From a virus: a stretch of DNA of 43,344 nucleotides. The position numbers were made by a program, and so were the translations under genes. The stretch spans positions 1-43,344 of the IMG/VR virus record IMGVR_UViG_3300009073_000022. One strand, 5' to 3'. The notes under the pieces were generated by a model that saw nothing but the letters and a program-made list of their open reading frames with translations, did not search any database and was not told where the DNA came from. Shown here in pieces: positions 1-7,734 of this stretch (the stretch's first letter is position 1; the number at the start of each line of letters is the position of its first letter).

Positions 1-1
1 A

Positions 2-547
2 GGATTCATTCAATCTTCAACTTCTAGATTGTTACATCGGCGCGAGCATTCTTCTGGTGGAACGGATACCGATATTAGCATGTATAATTCTCGTGTAGAT
101 GTTAATAAAGAAATGCGTGGTGTCGCCACAACGTCTAGTTCTAATGCCTTAGCATTCACTACAAAAGGCTACGTTGACGGTGATCGAGATTTGAAAGCCA
201 ATAATGGTGATGAAACAAATCCAAGCATTGAATTCACTAATGGATCAGGATTGTATTCTTCTGCTTCTACGCAAATTGCTATGAAGATCAACGGAACAAC
301 AGCGTTTGCATTTGGGAATACTGGAGCAGATGTTTCATTAACCATCAATGGTGGTACAGGTACTGGTGGTCGATTGAGAATGGGTGAGAAAAGTTCAAAC
401 GGTACAAACTTCTTGGAATTTAGGCCAGCAGACGCTATGGCTGCTAGTCATTTTTATATTTTTCCGTCGTCGGTTGGCAATGTTGGTGATAGTTTGAAAA
501 TTGCATCTAAATCTGGAAATGAAATAACACTTGAGTGGAGTGCTTAA
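2..547 (+). CDS. Tail-fibre-like structural protein, C-terminal part (cut by window start)
   Basis: The reading frame is open to the left edge, so the true start lies upstream and only about 181 residues of the C-terminus are seen. The segment TTKGYVDGDRDLKANN is the same kind of 'TKxYVD' block found in the two tail-fibre-like genes at 22567-24651 and 24882-26381, where it joins beta-rich repeats. The rest is rich in Gly, Ser, Thr and Asn, as expected of fibrous virion proteins. A T4-type late promoter candidate and a holin-like gene follow. I infer a third member of this fibre family; its receptor or position on the virion cannot be told. It could also be a baseplate or whisker component. 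Confidence 0.55.
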   Translation, partial: GFIQSSTSRLLHRREHSSGGTDTDISMYNSRVDVNKEMRGVATTSSSNALAFTTKGYVDGDRDLKANNGDETNPSIEFTNGSGLYSSASTQIAMKINGTTAFAFGNTGADVSLTINGGTGTGGRLRMGEKSSNGTNFLEFRPADAMAASHFYIFPSSVGNVGDSLKIASKSGNEITLEWSA

Positions 548-578
548 TAATTAATATCTGTAAATATACTATTAAAAT

Positions 579-586
579 AATAAATA
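579..586 (+). promoter_or_regulatory. T4-type late promoter candidate (AATAAATA)
   Basis: The octamer AATAAATA followed by C differs at one position from the T4 late consensus TATAAATA. It lies 31 bases before the holin-like gene in an intergenic gap. It would fire the holin and triplicate membrane genes late. Confidence 0.45.
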
Positions 587-617
587 CAAATATAATAATT
601 ACTAAGGTAGAAATAAT

Positions 618-1130
618 ATGGATTGGATAGCATTCTTATCAGAAAACTCTTGGATATTTGGTATTGTAGTGGCTGGTTCAATCGTTAACGTTCTAAAAAA
701 ATTAACGGAAGCCAGCAAAAGCAAGACAATAACAATTTCTAGATTAGAAGCCATATATGTGTTCATAGGAGCCATATTTAGTGGTGCTGTGTTCGCACTA
801 TTCGCAACTCATTGGGTTGATAGTCAACCTGTAATCGGCGCTCTAGCAGGCATGGGAGCATATCTTGGAGTTCGTGGTCTTGAGTCTGGATATGATTTAG
901 CACTTGGTGCAATCAGAAAAATGACACAACAAGATGCTAAATCAAAACAAGATAGACAAGATAAGCGTGAGCAACGTCAAGGACGATCTGATTCTGGAAG
1001 ACGTTCTCGTAGAGATAGATCTGATAATGATGATTGGAAGCAAGAAGAATCTCCAGATGATCATTATAACCCCAATCAAGAAACAGATGAGTGGAAAGTA
1101 GAAGAAACTCCCACAGAAAATAAGGAGTAA
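618..1130 (+). CDS. Putative holin (three membrane spans, charged tail)
   Basis: The 170-residue protein has three hydrophobic stretches (about residues 11-28, 45-66 and 71-92) followed by a long, highly charged, Arg/Lys/Asp/Glu-rich tail. Small size, multiple spans and a hydrophilic C-terminus are typical of phage holins. The segment GALAGMGAYLGVRGLE resembles the third span of LydA-like holins, but that is pattern recognition only. The start has an AAGG ribosome site, and a late promoter candidate lies just upstream. The stop is two bases before the first of three paralogous single-span membrane proteins, so the four genes probably form one late operon. The usual T4 holin (gene t) has one span, so this is not a T4 T homologue. 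No endolysin is visible in the window. Confidence 0.5.
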   Translation: MDWIAFLSENSWIFGIVVAGSIVNVLKKLTEASKSKTITISRLEAIYVFIGAIFSGAVFALFATHWVDSQPVIGALAGMGAYLGVRGLESGYDLALGAIRKMTQQDAKSKQDRQDKREQRQGRSDSGRRSRRDRSDNDDWKQEESPDDHYNPNQETDEWKVEETPTENKE

Positions 1131-1132
1131 CT

Positions 1133-1666
1133 ATGACACACACACACGCTGAAGCTGCTAAAAAGGCAGGTTTTAACAAAAATATTTGGAAATCAATAAT
1201 AATATTTGGTTTGATTATGTGGATTGCATCAATCGCTCAATATTGGTTGCCAGTGGTAATTTTACCACAGGAAGATATTATCGAGGTAACTGATGATTAC
1301 GCACTATTGAGTATGTCATTTGTCAAAATTCTTAATTGTCAATATGTAGCTGGTAGCGAACGTGGCTATGCTCGAATTAAAAATGGAAGGTGGGAACCTA
1401 TAACAGCATTTAAGTTTGAAGAACAAACTGATTTAGAATATACACACCCACGATCTTTTTTGAAACGAGCAAATTCGGGTTGGTGGCGCTGGGATTGGAG
1501 TGAAAATAAATTTAACGAATCATATGATGAAGTTACTATGTTCGTTCAACACTCTTGTGATGGCGGCGTAGAATATGTAGATTTAGATACTAATAATCCA
1601 AAAATTAATATTACTGGTGATTTACGATGGACAGAAGTAGGTCCATTTAAATTATCACAGGAGTAA
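1133..1666 (+). CDS. Single-span membrane protein, tandem paralogue 1 of 3
   Basis: Function is unknown. The 177-residue protein starts with a short basic segment, THAEAAKKAGFNKNIWKS, then one hydrophobic span (about residues 20-42) and a roughly 135-residue soluble domain. Positive residues before the span suggest N-in topology with the domain in the periplasm. The domain carries two cysteines conserved in all three copies (in the NCQYV and HSCDG segments) that could form a disulfide, a WRWDWSE block, and an ending of the form GDLRWxxxGPF. A strong AAGGAG ribosome site precedes the start. Position directly after the holin-like gene suggests a role in lysis timing or superinfection exclusion, but nothing in the sequence proves it. 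Confidence 0.75.
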   Translation: MTHTHAEAAKKAGFNKNIWKSIIIFGLIMWIASIAQYWLPVVILPQEDIIEVTDDYALLSMSFVKILNCQYVAGSERGYARIKNGRWEPITAFKFEEQTDLEYTHPRSFLKRANSGWWRWDWSENKFNESYDEVTMFVQHSCDGGVEYVDLDTNNPKINITGDLRWTEVGPFKLSQE

Positions 1667-1669
1667 AAT

Positions 1670-2215
1670 ATGTCAGAGTCAAAATCAAATACAAATACAC
1701 ATGCAGATGCTGCAAATAACGCAGGATTTGGTAAAAACATATGGAAGTCAATAATAGCTGCTTTCTTTATCATGTGGATAGCAATAGCTGTTGTAAAAAA
1801 ATTGCCTATTATTGTTTGGCAAAAGGCCGAAGTTGTTGAATTAACTGATACATCAGTTTCTCTTGCTGTGTCTGGAATTAAAATTCGAGATTGTGCTTAT
1901 GTTCCAAGTAGTCCAATTGGATTCGTAAGAACTGAGTTTGGTATACGAAAAATTACAGACTTTGGATATCCAGATATATCAGTTAATCGTTCAAGAGAAA
2001 GATCACCATTCAGAACAGACTTTGGTGTATGGCGTTGGGATTGGAGTGAAATACCAGAAATGAAAGATGAAACTGCATATGAAGTATTATTATTGTCGCA
2101 AAATGTATGTGGTACGGATGCCATCGTTGCCGAAGACAATGAACGTGGTGGTCATTCAATCACTGGTGATTTACGATTCTCTGTTATTGGTCCATTTAAA
2201 GTAAATCAGGAATAA
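1670..2215 (+). CDS. Single-span membrane protein, tandem paralogue 2 of 3
   Basis: This 181-residue protein is a clear copy of its neighbours. It has the same THADAANNAGFGKNIWKS amino end (preceded by a few extra residues), one membrane span at about residues 27-48, the cysteine-bearing IRDCAYV block, the WRWDWSE block, the second cysteine in SQNVCG and the GDLRF..GPF ending. The start follows a GGAG ribosome site, three bases after the previous stop. The copies have diverged well beyond a recent duplication, with most identity in the amino end and the tryptophan block. Function is unknown; see the entry for copy 1 for the lysis or exclusion idea. Confidence 0.75.
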   Translation: MSESKSNTNTHADAANNAGFGKNIWKSIIAAFFIMWIAIAVVKKLPIIVWQKAEVVELTDTSVSLAVSGIKIRDCAYVPSSPIGFVRTEFGIRKITDFGYPDISVNRSRERSPFRTDFGVWRWDWSEIPEMKDETAYEVLLLSQNVCGTDAIVAEDNERGGHSITGDLRFSVIGPFKVNQE

Positions 2216-2221
2216 TTAAAC

Positions 2222-2752
2222 ATGCCTAAGACCCATGCGACCGCAGCAAAAAAAGCTGGGTTTAATAAAAATATATGGAAAGCATTAATCGCAATGTTAT
2301 TGATTATGTGGTTAGCTGTATATATGGTTAGTAAGTTTCCTGTTATTATAAGTGTTAAAGTTAAAGTTGTCGAACAAACCGACACTTCAGTAACATACTC
2401 AGCATCAGGCATAAAAATACGAGATTGTGGTTTTGTTTTTAATAGTCCAGTCGGATACGTAAAAACAGACGACAGCCGATTATATCTTGCAAAATTTGAT
2501 TTTGTACGAGTGCCAAAGGTTTCATCTGATCCACGATCATTCTTTAGAACAGATATGAAGTTCTGGCAATGGGATTGGAGTGAAACACCAGAACTACAAG
2601 GTAAGACAGTTACTGAAGTTCGAGTAGTCTCACAGCACGTATGTGGTGATTATTTAATTGAACGAGATGACGATGAAGTTGGAACTCAACATATTAAATC
2701 TGGTGATTTAATATTTTCGATATATGGTCCTTTTGATGTTCCAAAAAATTAA
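2222..2752 (+). CDS. Single-span membrane protein, tandem paralogue 3 of 3
   Basis: The third copy is 176 residues long and repeats the family plan: THATAAKKAGFNKNIWKA, one span at about residues 19-40, IRDCGFV, WQWDWSE, SQHVCGD and a GDLIF..GPF ending. The first Trp of the WRWDW block is kept and only the Arg changes to Gln. It has an AGGA ribosome site and sits six bases after the second copy. A perfect TATAAATA late promoter follows immediately, so the membrane operon appears to end here. Copies 2 and 3 share more with each other in the domain (for example TDTSV and the IRDC block) than with copy 1, which suggests stepwise duplication. Confidence 0.75.
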   Translation: MPKTHATAAKKAGFNKNIWKALIAMLLIMWLAVYMVSKFPVIISVKVKVVEQTDTSVTYSASGIKIRDCGFVFNSPVGYVKTDDSRLYLAKFDFVRVPKVSSDPRSFFRTDMKFWQWDWSETPELQGKTVTEVRVVSQHVCGDYLIERDDDEVGTQHIKSGDLIFSIYGPFDVPKN

Positions 2753-2756
2753 TTCT

Positions 2757-2764
2757 TATAAATA
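2757..2764 (+). promoter_or_regulatory. T4-type late promoter (TATAAATA)
   Basis: A perfect match to the late promoter octamer recognised in T4 by the gp55 sigma factor. It lies in a short gap, 32 bases before the gene at 2797, with no sigma70 -35 hexamer upstream. Confidence 0.8.
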
Positions 2765-2796
2765 ATATAATAAACCATAGTTTTAGGATAAGAGGT

Positions 2797-3081
2797 ATGA
2801 AACTTAACGATTTAATTGAACAAACAAATTCAGCAGCATTTTCTAACAATGCACCAGATGGACTGCCAGATCATCTAAAGGCTAAATGGAAGTCTTGGGA
2901 TTTAAAAACCCGCAACCGAATATTGACAAATATTGTAATTGGTTCTGCTGAAAAAGCAGCAAAGAAAAATAAAGAAATGACAGCAAAAACTGCTGCATTT
3001 ATAACCAGAGCCAAAGCGCGTGAAAATCCACCTAAGAAACTACAGCCTAGAGAGCGAACATTTAGAGATAATATAGATTAA
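2797..3081 (+). CDS. Small basic late protein, possible internal head protein
   Basis: Not recognised by homology. The 94-residue protein is rich in Lys, Arg and Ala and begins MKLNDLIEQTNSAA. In T4, internal head proteins start with a short amphipathic capsid-targeting helix that is cut by the prohead protease after Leu/Ile-x-Glu; here Leu-Ile-Glu at residues 6-8 fits that cut site. A perfect TATAAATA late promoter drives the gene and an AGAGG ribosome site lies just before the start. Together these make a DNA-binding head-core protein a reasonable guess, but the tripeptide is short and could occur by chance. Confidence 0.5.
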   Translation: MKLNDLIEQTNSAAFSNNAPDGLPDHLKAKWKSWDLKTRNRILTNIVIGSAEKAAKKNKEMTAKTAAFITRAKARENPPKKLQPRERTFRDNID

Positions 3082-3106
3082 TATAGTGTTAATTAATCAT
3101 TACACA

Positions 3107-3114
3107 CATAAATA
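3107..3114 (+). promoter_or_regulatory. T4-type late promoter candidate (CATAAATA)
   Basis: CATAAATA followed by CTT matches the T4 late consensus with one mismatch at the first base. It lies 33 bases before the small gene at 3147. Confidence 0.55.
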
Positions 3115-3146
3115 CTTAACATTTAATAAATTTTAAGGAAAATAAC

Positions 3147-3332
3147 ATGAGTATTAATATTATAAGCGGCCCATTTAAGGGTAAAGAAGCAGTAATCGTC
3201 GCTGAAACAAAATCAAATGCACCAAGACTCTGTGGTGGACCAGCAAATAAACATAGTTTTTCTGTTTTAGTAAGGGGTATGCTATATCCAATCGAATTTA
3301 ACGTAAGTGAATTAGCTAAGATAGAAAAATAA
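3147..3332 (+). CDS. Small hypothetical late protein, possibly KOW/SH3-like
   Basis: A 61-residue protein with a strong AAGGA ribosome site and a late promoter candidate upstream. The beginning, IISGPFKGKEAVIV, has the spacing of a KOW motif (Gly-x-Phe-x-Gly followed by hydrophobics), as found in small SH3-like barrels that bind RNA or ribosomes. The rest is compatible with a short beta barrel (SFSVLVRG, YPIEFNV). The match is too short to name a function. It is the last gene before the gp32 transcription unit. Confidence 0.55.
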   Translation: MSINIISGPFKGKEAVIVAETKSNAPRLCGGPANKHSFSVLVRGMLYPIEFNVSELAKIEK

Positions 3333-3403
3333 GCAATGTATAATCGATGGTTTTTAAGAAATTAATTGCCATCGACTCCCTCCCAAAAAAATTCAAATTT
3401 AAT

Positions 3404-3432
3404 TTGACATAGTACCCAAAGTTGTCTATCAT
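3404..3432 (+). promoter_or_regulatory. Sigma70-type promoter for gene 32
   Basis: The -35 box TTGACA and the -10 box TATCAT are separated by exactly 17 bases. An AT-rich stretch upstream could act as an UP element. Transcription would start near 3439 and read gp32 and then uvsX. Confidence 0.8.
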
Positions 3433-3494
3433 CTGTTTTGAGATGTGAAACACAACTCAAATAGATTATAACTAGACATTTTGGAGACAATTAG

Positions 3495-4484
3495 ATGGCA
3501 CGAAAACAATTAGATATGGATGCACTAAAAAATGCATTCTCAGACGATAAAGGTAACGGTACTGGTGGTGGCGGCGGGGCTGGTAAGTATTATAACTTCT
3601 TTAATATGGGCTTTGATGAAAGCTGTACAGTTCGCTTTCTTCCCGACTTAAACGAAGATAATAACAAATTCTTTTTAGTCGAAAAGAAATCTCATAGACT
3701 TTACATTAATGGAAAAAATGAAAACATACCTTGCTTAACAATGTATGGCAAAGATTGCCCTATATGTGATGTTTCAAGAGGATTCTATGACGAAGATAAT
3801 AAGGACGAAGGTAAAAAGTACTACCGCAAAGTCCAACATATTGGTCAAGTTCTTATCCGCAAAGATCCTATGGAAGATGAAGATGGTGAAAGCTTAACTG
3901 GTCAAGTTAAAGCAATCAGTATCAACTGGCAAGTATATAAAATCATTCGTCAAGCATTCGCTGATGGTGAATTAGATGCTCATCCATATGACTTCGAAGA
4001 AGGAACCGATTTTATTATTAAAAAAAGTAAAAACGGAGAATGGGCTGACTATACGCTAGGAACAAAATTCGCTCGAAGGGATTCAGCACTTACTGACGAA
4101 GAAATGGAAGTCGTAGGTGAAGCGATGGTAGATCTTTCTGAATACCTACCAGATGAACCAAAATTAGAAATTGTAGAAGCTAAATTAGCTGCATCGCTAA
4201 ATGGCACCAGCTACAATGACTCTAAAGATGATTCTGATGACGATGATACTAAGGCTGAAGATAAAAAAGCAGCTAAAGCAAAGCCTAAGAAAAAGGCTAA
4301 GAAGGTCGTTGAAGATGAAGAAGAAACTGAGGAAGAAGAAACTGCTGCTGAAGTTTCTGCTAAATCAGAAGAATCTGATGATACTGACGATGACAATGAT
4401 GACAATGATGACGATGATGGAGATGACAATCCAGTATTGCGAAAGATTCGTGAGCGTCGAGCTGCACAGAAAAAGGCTTCTTAA
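3495..4484 (+). CDS. 32: Single-stranded DNA-binding protein gp32
   Basis: This 329-residue protein coats single-stranded DNA during replication, recombination and repair. The T4 gp32 layout is clear: a basic amino end (MARKQLDMDALKNAF) for cooperative self-association, a core with the structural zinc site His67, Cys80, Cys88, Cys91 (SHRLY and CPIC blocks), and a long acidic tail (about residues 235-310) rich in Asp and Glu that recruits partner proteins. The tail also holds a Lys-rich patch (KAKPKKKAKK) and ends with a basic segment, longer than in T4 (301 residues). A Gly-run lies at residues 24-29. It has its own sigma70-type promoter and a GGAG ribosome site. uvsX follows two bases after the stop, so the two recombination proteins are probably made together. 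Confidence 0.95.
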   Translation: MARKQLDMDALKNAFSDDKGNGTGGGGGAGKYYNFFNMGFDESCTVRFLPDLNEDNNKFFLVEKKSHRLYINGKNENIPCLTMYGKDCPICDVSRGFYDEDNKDEGKKYYRKVQHIGQVLIRKDPMEDEDGESLTGQVKAISINWQVYKIIRQAFADGELDAHPYDFEEGTDFIIKKSKNGEWADYTLGTKFARRDSALTDEEMEVVGEAMVDLSEYLPDEPKLEIVEAKLAASLNGTSYNDSKDDSDDDDTKAEDKKAAKAKPKKKAKKVVEDEEETEEEETAAEVSAKSEESDDTDDDNDDNDDDDGDDNPVLRKIRERRAAQKKAS

Positions 4485-4486
4485 TT

Positions 4487-5575
4487 ATGAGCTTTCTTTC
4501 TAAGCAAAAAAAGAATCTGGATAAGAAAGATATTACTAATGGAAAATCCAGCCCACCAGCTTATTGGGTTTCCACTGGTAATTATGCTCAGAATAAAGTT
4601 ATTTCTGGCTCTTTCTTAAATGGCATCCCACAGGCGCGTGTTACGTGTTTCTGTGGGCCTGCTGGTTCAGGCAAATCGTTCAACGTAGTTAATCTAATGC
4701 GCGAGACTCAATTAGCAGGCGGTATAGTAATCGCTGTTGATACAGAGAATGCATTGGATGATGGCTTCGTTGAAAAGCTGGGTGTTGATACAGATGAAGA
4801 AAATTATCTTCCAATATCAGTTAATACCATTGGCGAATGTAAAAAGGCCGTTTCGTCTATAGTCACTGACTATAAAAACGAATACAGTCCAGCCGATGGA
4901 CCAGATGCACCAAAGATTTCCATTTTTATTGACAGCTTGAGTATGCTTATGACAGATACTGAGCAAGAACAATTTAAGAAGGGAGAAAATAAAGGTGATC
5001 AAGGTCAACGCAACAAACAGTTGAAAGCAATGCTATCATCTTTCACTAACAATATAAAAAATACCAATATAACAATGGTTGTTACATCCCATGTTTATAA
5101 AAATCAAGATCTACTCAATGGTGAAGGTTTATATATTGTTCCTGATGCAATTAAATATGCTTGTTCGCAAATTGTATTAGTATCCAAGTTAACACTAAAG
5201 AATAAAGAAACCAAAGAAATTACTGGTATTCGGATGAAGTGTTATGGATATAAGACTAGATTTACTAGACCATTTCAATCAGTAACGATTGAAGTACCAT
5301 ACGAAGCAGGTATGGATCCGTATAATGGTTTATTGGATATCGCAGAAGATATCGGTGTAGTTAAAAAAGTCAGTGCGTGGTATACATTAGAATCTAGTGG
5401 CGAAAAATTTCAACGAAAAAACTTTCACACTGTTCAAGAAGAAGTATTAAAACAGTGTGAAGAAAAATCTGGCATTAGTCTAGAAGCTATTATTGGTGAA
5501 GATGAAGAAGAAGAAGTTGTAGAAAATAAATTTTCTTCTAAGAAACTTCGACAAGACAAAGCTGTAGGCGAATAA
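4487..5575 (+). CDS. uvsX: RecA-like recombinase UvsX
   Basis: UvsX is the phage RecA/Rad51 homologue that forms filaments on single-stranded DNA and performs strand exchange for recombination-dependent replication. The 362-residue length is close to T4 UvsX (about 390). The Walker A motif GPAGSGKS is at residues 57-64 and the hydrophobic Walker B strand ends in the ISIFIDSLSM block. The VVTSHVYKN segment matches the region after the L1 loop. The carboxy end is acidic (EDEEEEVV). It begins two bases after gp32 and uses an AAGG site inside the gp32 gene end. A perfect hairpin terminator follows. The co-operon with gp32 fits their physical partnership with UvsY, encoded at 15.7 kb. Confidence 0.93.
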   Translation: MSFLSKQKKNLDKKDITNGKSSPPAYWVSTGNYAQNKVISGSFLNGIPQARVTCFCGPAGSGKSFNVVNLMRETQLAGGIVIAVDTENALDDGFVEKLGVDTDEENYLPISVNTIGECKKAVSSIVTDYKNEYSPADGPDAPKISIFIDSLSMLMTDTEQEQFKKGENKGDQGQRNKQLKAMLSSFTNNIKNTNITMVVTSHVYKNQDLLNGEGLYIVPDAIKYACSQIVLVSKLTLKNKETKEITGIRMKCYGYKTRFTRPFQSVTIEVPYEAGMDPYNGLLDIAEDIGVVKKVSAWYTLESSGEKFQRKNFHTVQEEVLKQCEEKSGISLEAIIGEDEEEEVVENKFSSKKLRQDKAVGE

Positions 5576-5586
5576 ACGATAAGATG

Positions 5587-5610
5587 TTAGCCCACTTAAT
5601 TGTGGGCTAA
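5587..5610. terminator. Bidirectional hairpin terminator between uvsX and the topoisomerase gene
   Basis: The arms TTAGCCCAC and GTGGGCTAA form a perfect 9-bp stem with a 6-base loop. It sits between the stops of two convergent genes and would serve both strands. T-tracts on either side are weak. Confidence 0.75.
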
Positions 5611-5617
5611 TTAATGA

Positions 5618-7489
5618 TTAGTTACGTAACCATTCCTTTCTTAAATCTGGATCTGGACCAAATAATAATTCTAACGATTCTGAGAAATCACCTTCGTTGA
5701 TTATTGGAATAAATGTATCAGTCTCTCCTGACAGGATCATATCCCAATCAGTCTTACTCATACCACCAAGACCTTTCATATATTCAACATCCCAACCAGA
5801 GTATTTTTTCTTTTGCTTTTCAAACTCACTTAGATTTGGAATATGAATCCGCTTCTTTCCTTTTGATACAACCACATTAGGAGCAATCATTCTATAAAAG
5901 AATGGTGGATATTTTGGATCGAACAACTCAGGCCAAAACTGAAAGAATAAATTAACTAATAAAGTGGTTATATGATCACCATCCAAGTCAGCATCCGTTG
6001 CAAAACATACTTGACCATATCTTAATTCAGATCGCATCGCTCTCTTACCCGGCACAAGTCCGATTATAGATATAAGATCAGATACCTTACCCATCTTCAA
6101 AAGCTCCGCTACAGAGATACCATAGACGTTGTTAATCTTACCTTTTAGTGGATATGCAGCATCCGTAGGAGGATTTCTCGATTGTACAATATTAGCTTTA
6201 GCTGAGTTACCTTCTGTTACTAGCAATCGACAAGTATCGCGCTTCTTAGAGTTAGCTTCCATGAAACCATCAATAGGACCAAGCTTCTTTTTACTACCAG
6301 CCACAGCCTTTTTGGTTGCATCTGCATTACTTCGTTTAATTGCCTGATCAACAACGCTAGTTAACCAGTCTTTATATTTTCTAACAAACGCTTTCCATCC
6401 AGCTTCAACAATATCATCAAAGTCTTTTCGTAGTGATGGTCCAGTCATTTTTGTTTTTGCCTGTGAATCATATTGAGGATCACTGACTTTTAAATTACCT
6501 AACAATAACAATCCAGATCTAACATCGTTTCTATTAATTGTTACTTTCTTTCTTTTAGCTTCACGTTCAAGGTGACTCATTACTTTATCGAAAAAAGCAT
6601 TGGTAAACTGAGTATTACAAGAACCACCATCGTATAGCATAGAGCTATTAACCCAAGAAAATATTTGTTCTTCAGGTCTATTGTGAGTATCGAATACAAC
6701 AAAGAATTCTAATTCATCATTACCAAATCTATAATAATCACCAAAGTGTTGATTTAATAGTTGATCAAATCCACGCTTATAATTGTATTTGGTTCCATTG
6801 TAATCGACAGTAAGGCCGGGGTTTGTAGCAGCCATTTCGATAGCACGATTTCTAATTATTCGTTCTGGTAAAATAACACTAGAAAAAATATCATCCTTTA
6901 ATTTAAATTCAACTAACGTACCAGTATTTTTAGTTGTCTTTCTAGTGACTTTAGGTTTGCCGATCTTTCGAGTAGCATCTGTAAATACTTGTTCATATCG
7001 TTTATTATCACGATGTATCACTACTTTAAATTCTTCAGAGCATATCGCCGATAAAGATACACCCATACCATTAGTTCCAATTACACCAGCTTCTTTATCA
7101 TCTTTAAAGTTTCGCCCAGAGCGTAGTGTGGTGAAAACAACTTGTGGTGTGGGAACTCCAGTCTTGTGTTTACCAATTGGAACACCACGTCCATTATCTT
7201 CTACAGAGAATGTTGCATTAGCAACATCTGAATTAATTTTAATTAGTGGCTTGCGAGGTTTTGATTGAATCAATTCATCATTGGAGTTATCAACTACCTC
7301 AGAAAATAGTTTACTCACCGCTGGCACAAATGTTATTTCTTCAATGGAGAAATCTTCTCCAAAAATAGGAACCTGATAATTTGTCTCTCTCGTATTACCA
7401 AGATATACAGAGCTTCTTTTGTGTACATGTTCGATTTCACTGAGTACTTGGATATCAGCTTCGCTATAGGCAGTGTTCTTCTTTGTCAT
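5618..7489 (-). CDS. 39: Type II DNA topoisomerase large subunit (gp39-like)
   Basis: This is the ATPase and TOPRIM subunit of the phage type II topoisomerase, which relieves supercoils and decatenates DNA during replication. The GHKL ATPase is clear: SEVVDNSNDE (Glu64, Asn68), DNGRGVP at 98-104 and GTNGMGVS at 138-145. A GyrB-type transducer follows. The TOPRIM domain has VTEGNSA (Glu426) and DADLDGD at 499-505, the metal-binding residues. At 623 residues it covers both T4 gp39 (about 516) and the T4 gp60 segment, so it is the unsplit form. The gp52 partner is not in this window. It is transcribed leftward from an extended -10 promoter and ends at a shared terminator with uvsX. Confidence 0.94.
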   Translation of the reverse strand: MTKKNTAYSEADIQVLSEIEHVHKRSSVYLGNTRETNYQVPIFGEDFSIEEITFVPAVSKLFSEVVDNSNDELIQSKPRKPLIKINSDVANATFSVEDNGRGVPIGKHKTGVPTPQVVFTTLRSGRNFKDDKEAGVIGTNGMGVSLSAICSEEFKVVIHRDNKRYEQVFTDATRKIGKPKVTRKTTKNTGTLVEFKLKDDIFSSVILPERIIRNRAIEMAATNPGLTVDYNGTKYNYKRGFDQLLNQHFGDYYRFGNDELEFFVVFDTHNRPEEQIFSWVNSSMLYDGGSCNTQFTNAFFDKVMSHLEREAKRKKVTINRNDVRSGLLLLGNLKVSDPQYDSQAKTKMTGPSLRKDFDDIVEAGWKAFVRKYKDWLTSVVDQAIKRSNADATKKAVAGSKKKLGPIDGFMEANSKKRDTCRLLVTEGNSAKANIVQSRNPPTDAAYPLKGKINNVYGISVAELLKMGKVSDLISIIGLVPGKRAMRSELRYGQVCFATDADLDGDHITTLLVNLFFQFWPELFDPKYPPFFYRMIAPNVVVSKGKKRIHIPNLSEFEKQKKKYSGWDVEYMKGLGGMSKTDWDMILSGETDTFIPIINEGDFSESLELLFGPDPDLRKEWLRN

Positions 7490-7521
7490 GGTTTTATTTA
7501 TTTTGATTTGTTTGTGTGGTC

Positions 7522-7530
7522 ATTATACCA
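7522..7530 (-). promoter_or_regulatory. Extended -10 promoter for the topoisomerase gene
   Basis: On the minus strand the sequence reads TGGTATAAT, an extended -10 element (TGnTATAAT), about 33 bases before the start codon. The -35 position is poor, as is common with this promoter class. Confidence 0.6.
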
Positions 7531-7650
7531 TGAATAATTAATGTTATTTAATTTGATTATGATACAATGCACTGGTGAAAGAGAAATCAGACCATCATAT
7601 ATCATACGTTGCGATGCAGTAATATTGAAGTTATGAACGGTGTCACACAA

Positions 7651-7685
7651 CAAAATTAATAGTAAACTCACTATAATTAATTTTG
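7651..7685. repeat. Perfect 10-bp inverted repeat overlapping a possible -10 box
   Basis: CAAAATTAAT at 7651-7660 is repeated in inverted form as ATTAATTTTG at 7676-7685, with a 15-base centre. A TATAAT sequence at 7672-7677 overlaps the right arm. The direct repeat AGTAAACT occurs at 7661 and again 28 bases further on. This could be an operator or a promoter region for the oxidase gene at 7735; no good -35 box is present. Confidence 0.4.
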
Positions 7686-7734
7686 TAGTAAACTAACAGT
7701 ATTGAAAAATGATAACAATGGGAATTTATCAAAA

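Noticed and set aside
3076-3098. GATTAAT/ATTAATC hairpin after the 2797 gene
   Set aside because: It is entirely A/T, so it is likely to be chance in this AT-rich sequence.
3344-3375. TCGATGG/CCATCGA hairpin before the gp32 promoter as a terminator
   Set aside because: The 7-bp stem is perfect but the loop is 18 bases and no T-run follows, so it cannot be called a terminator with confidence.
4201-4503. Long frames on both strands inside the gp32 tail
   Set aside because: They result from the repeated GAT/GAA/AAA codons of the acidic/basic tail and have no ribosome sites.
7495-7502. AATAAATA on the minus strand just before the topoisomerase start
   Set aside because: It is only about six bases from the start codon, so transcription would begin inside the gene. 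The extended -10 at 7522-7530 is the better promoter.
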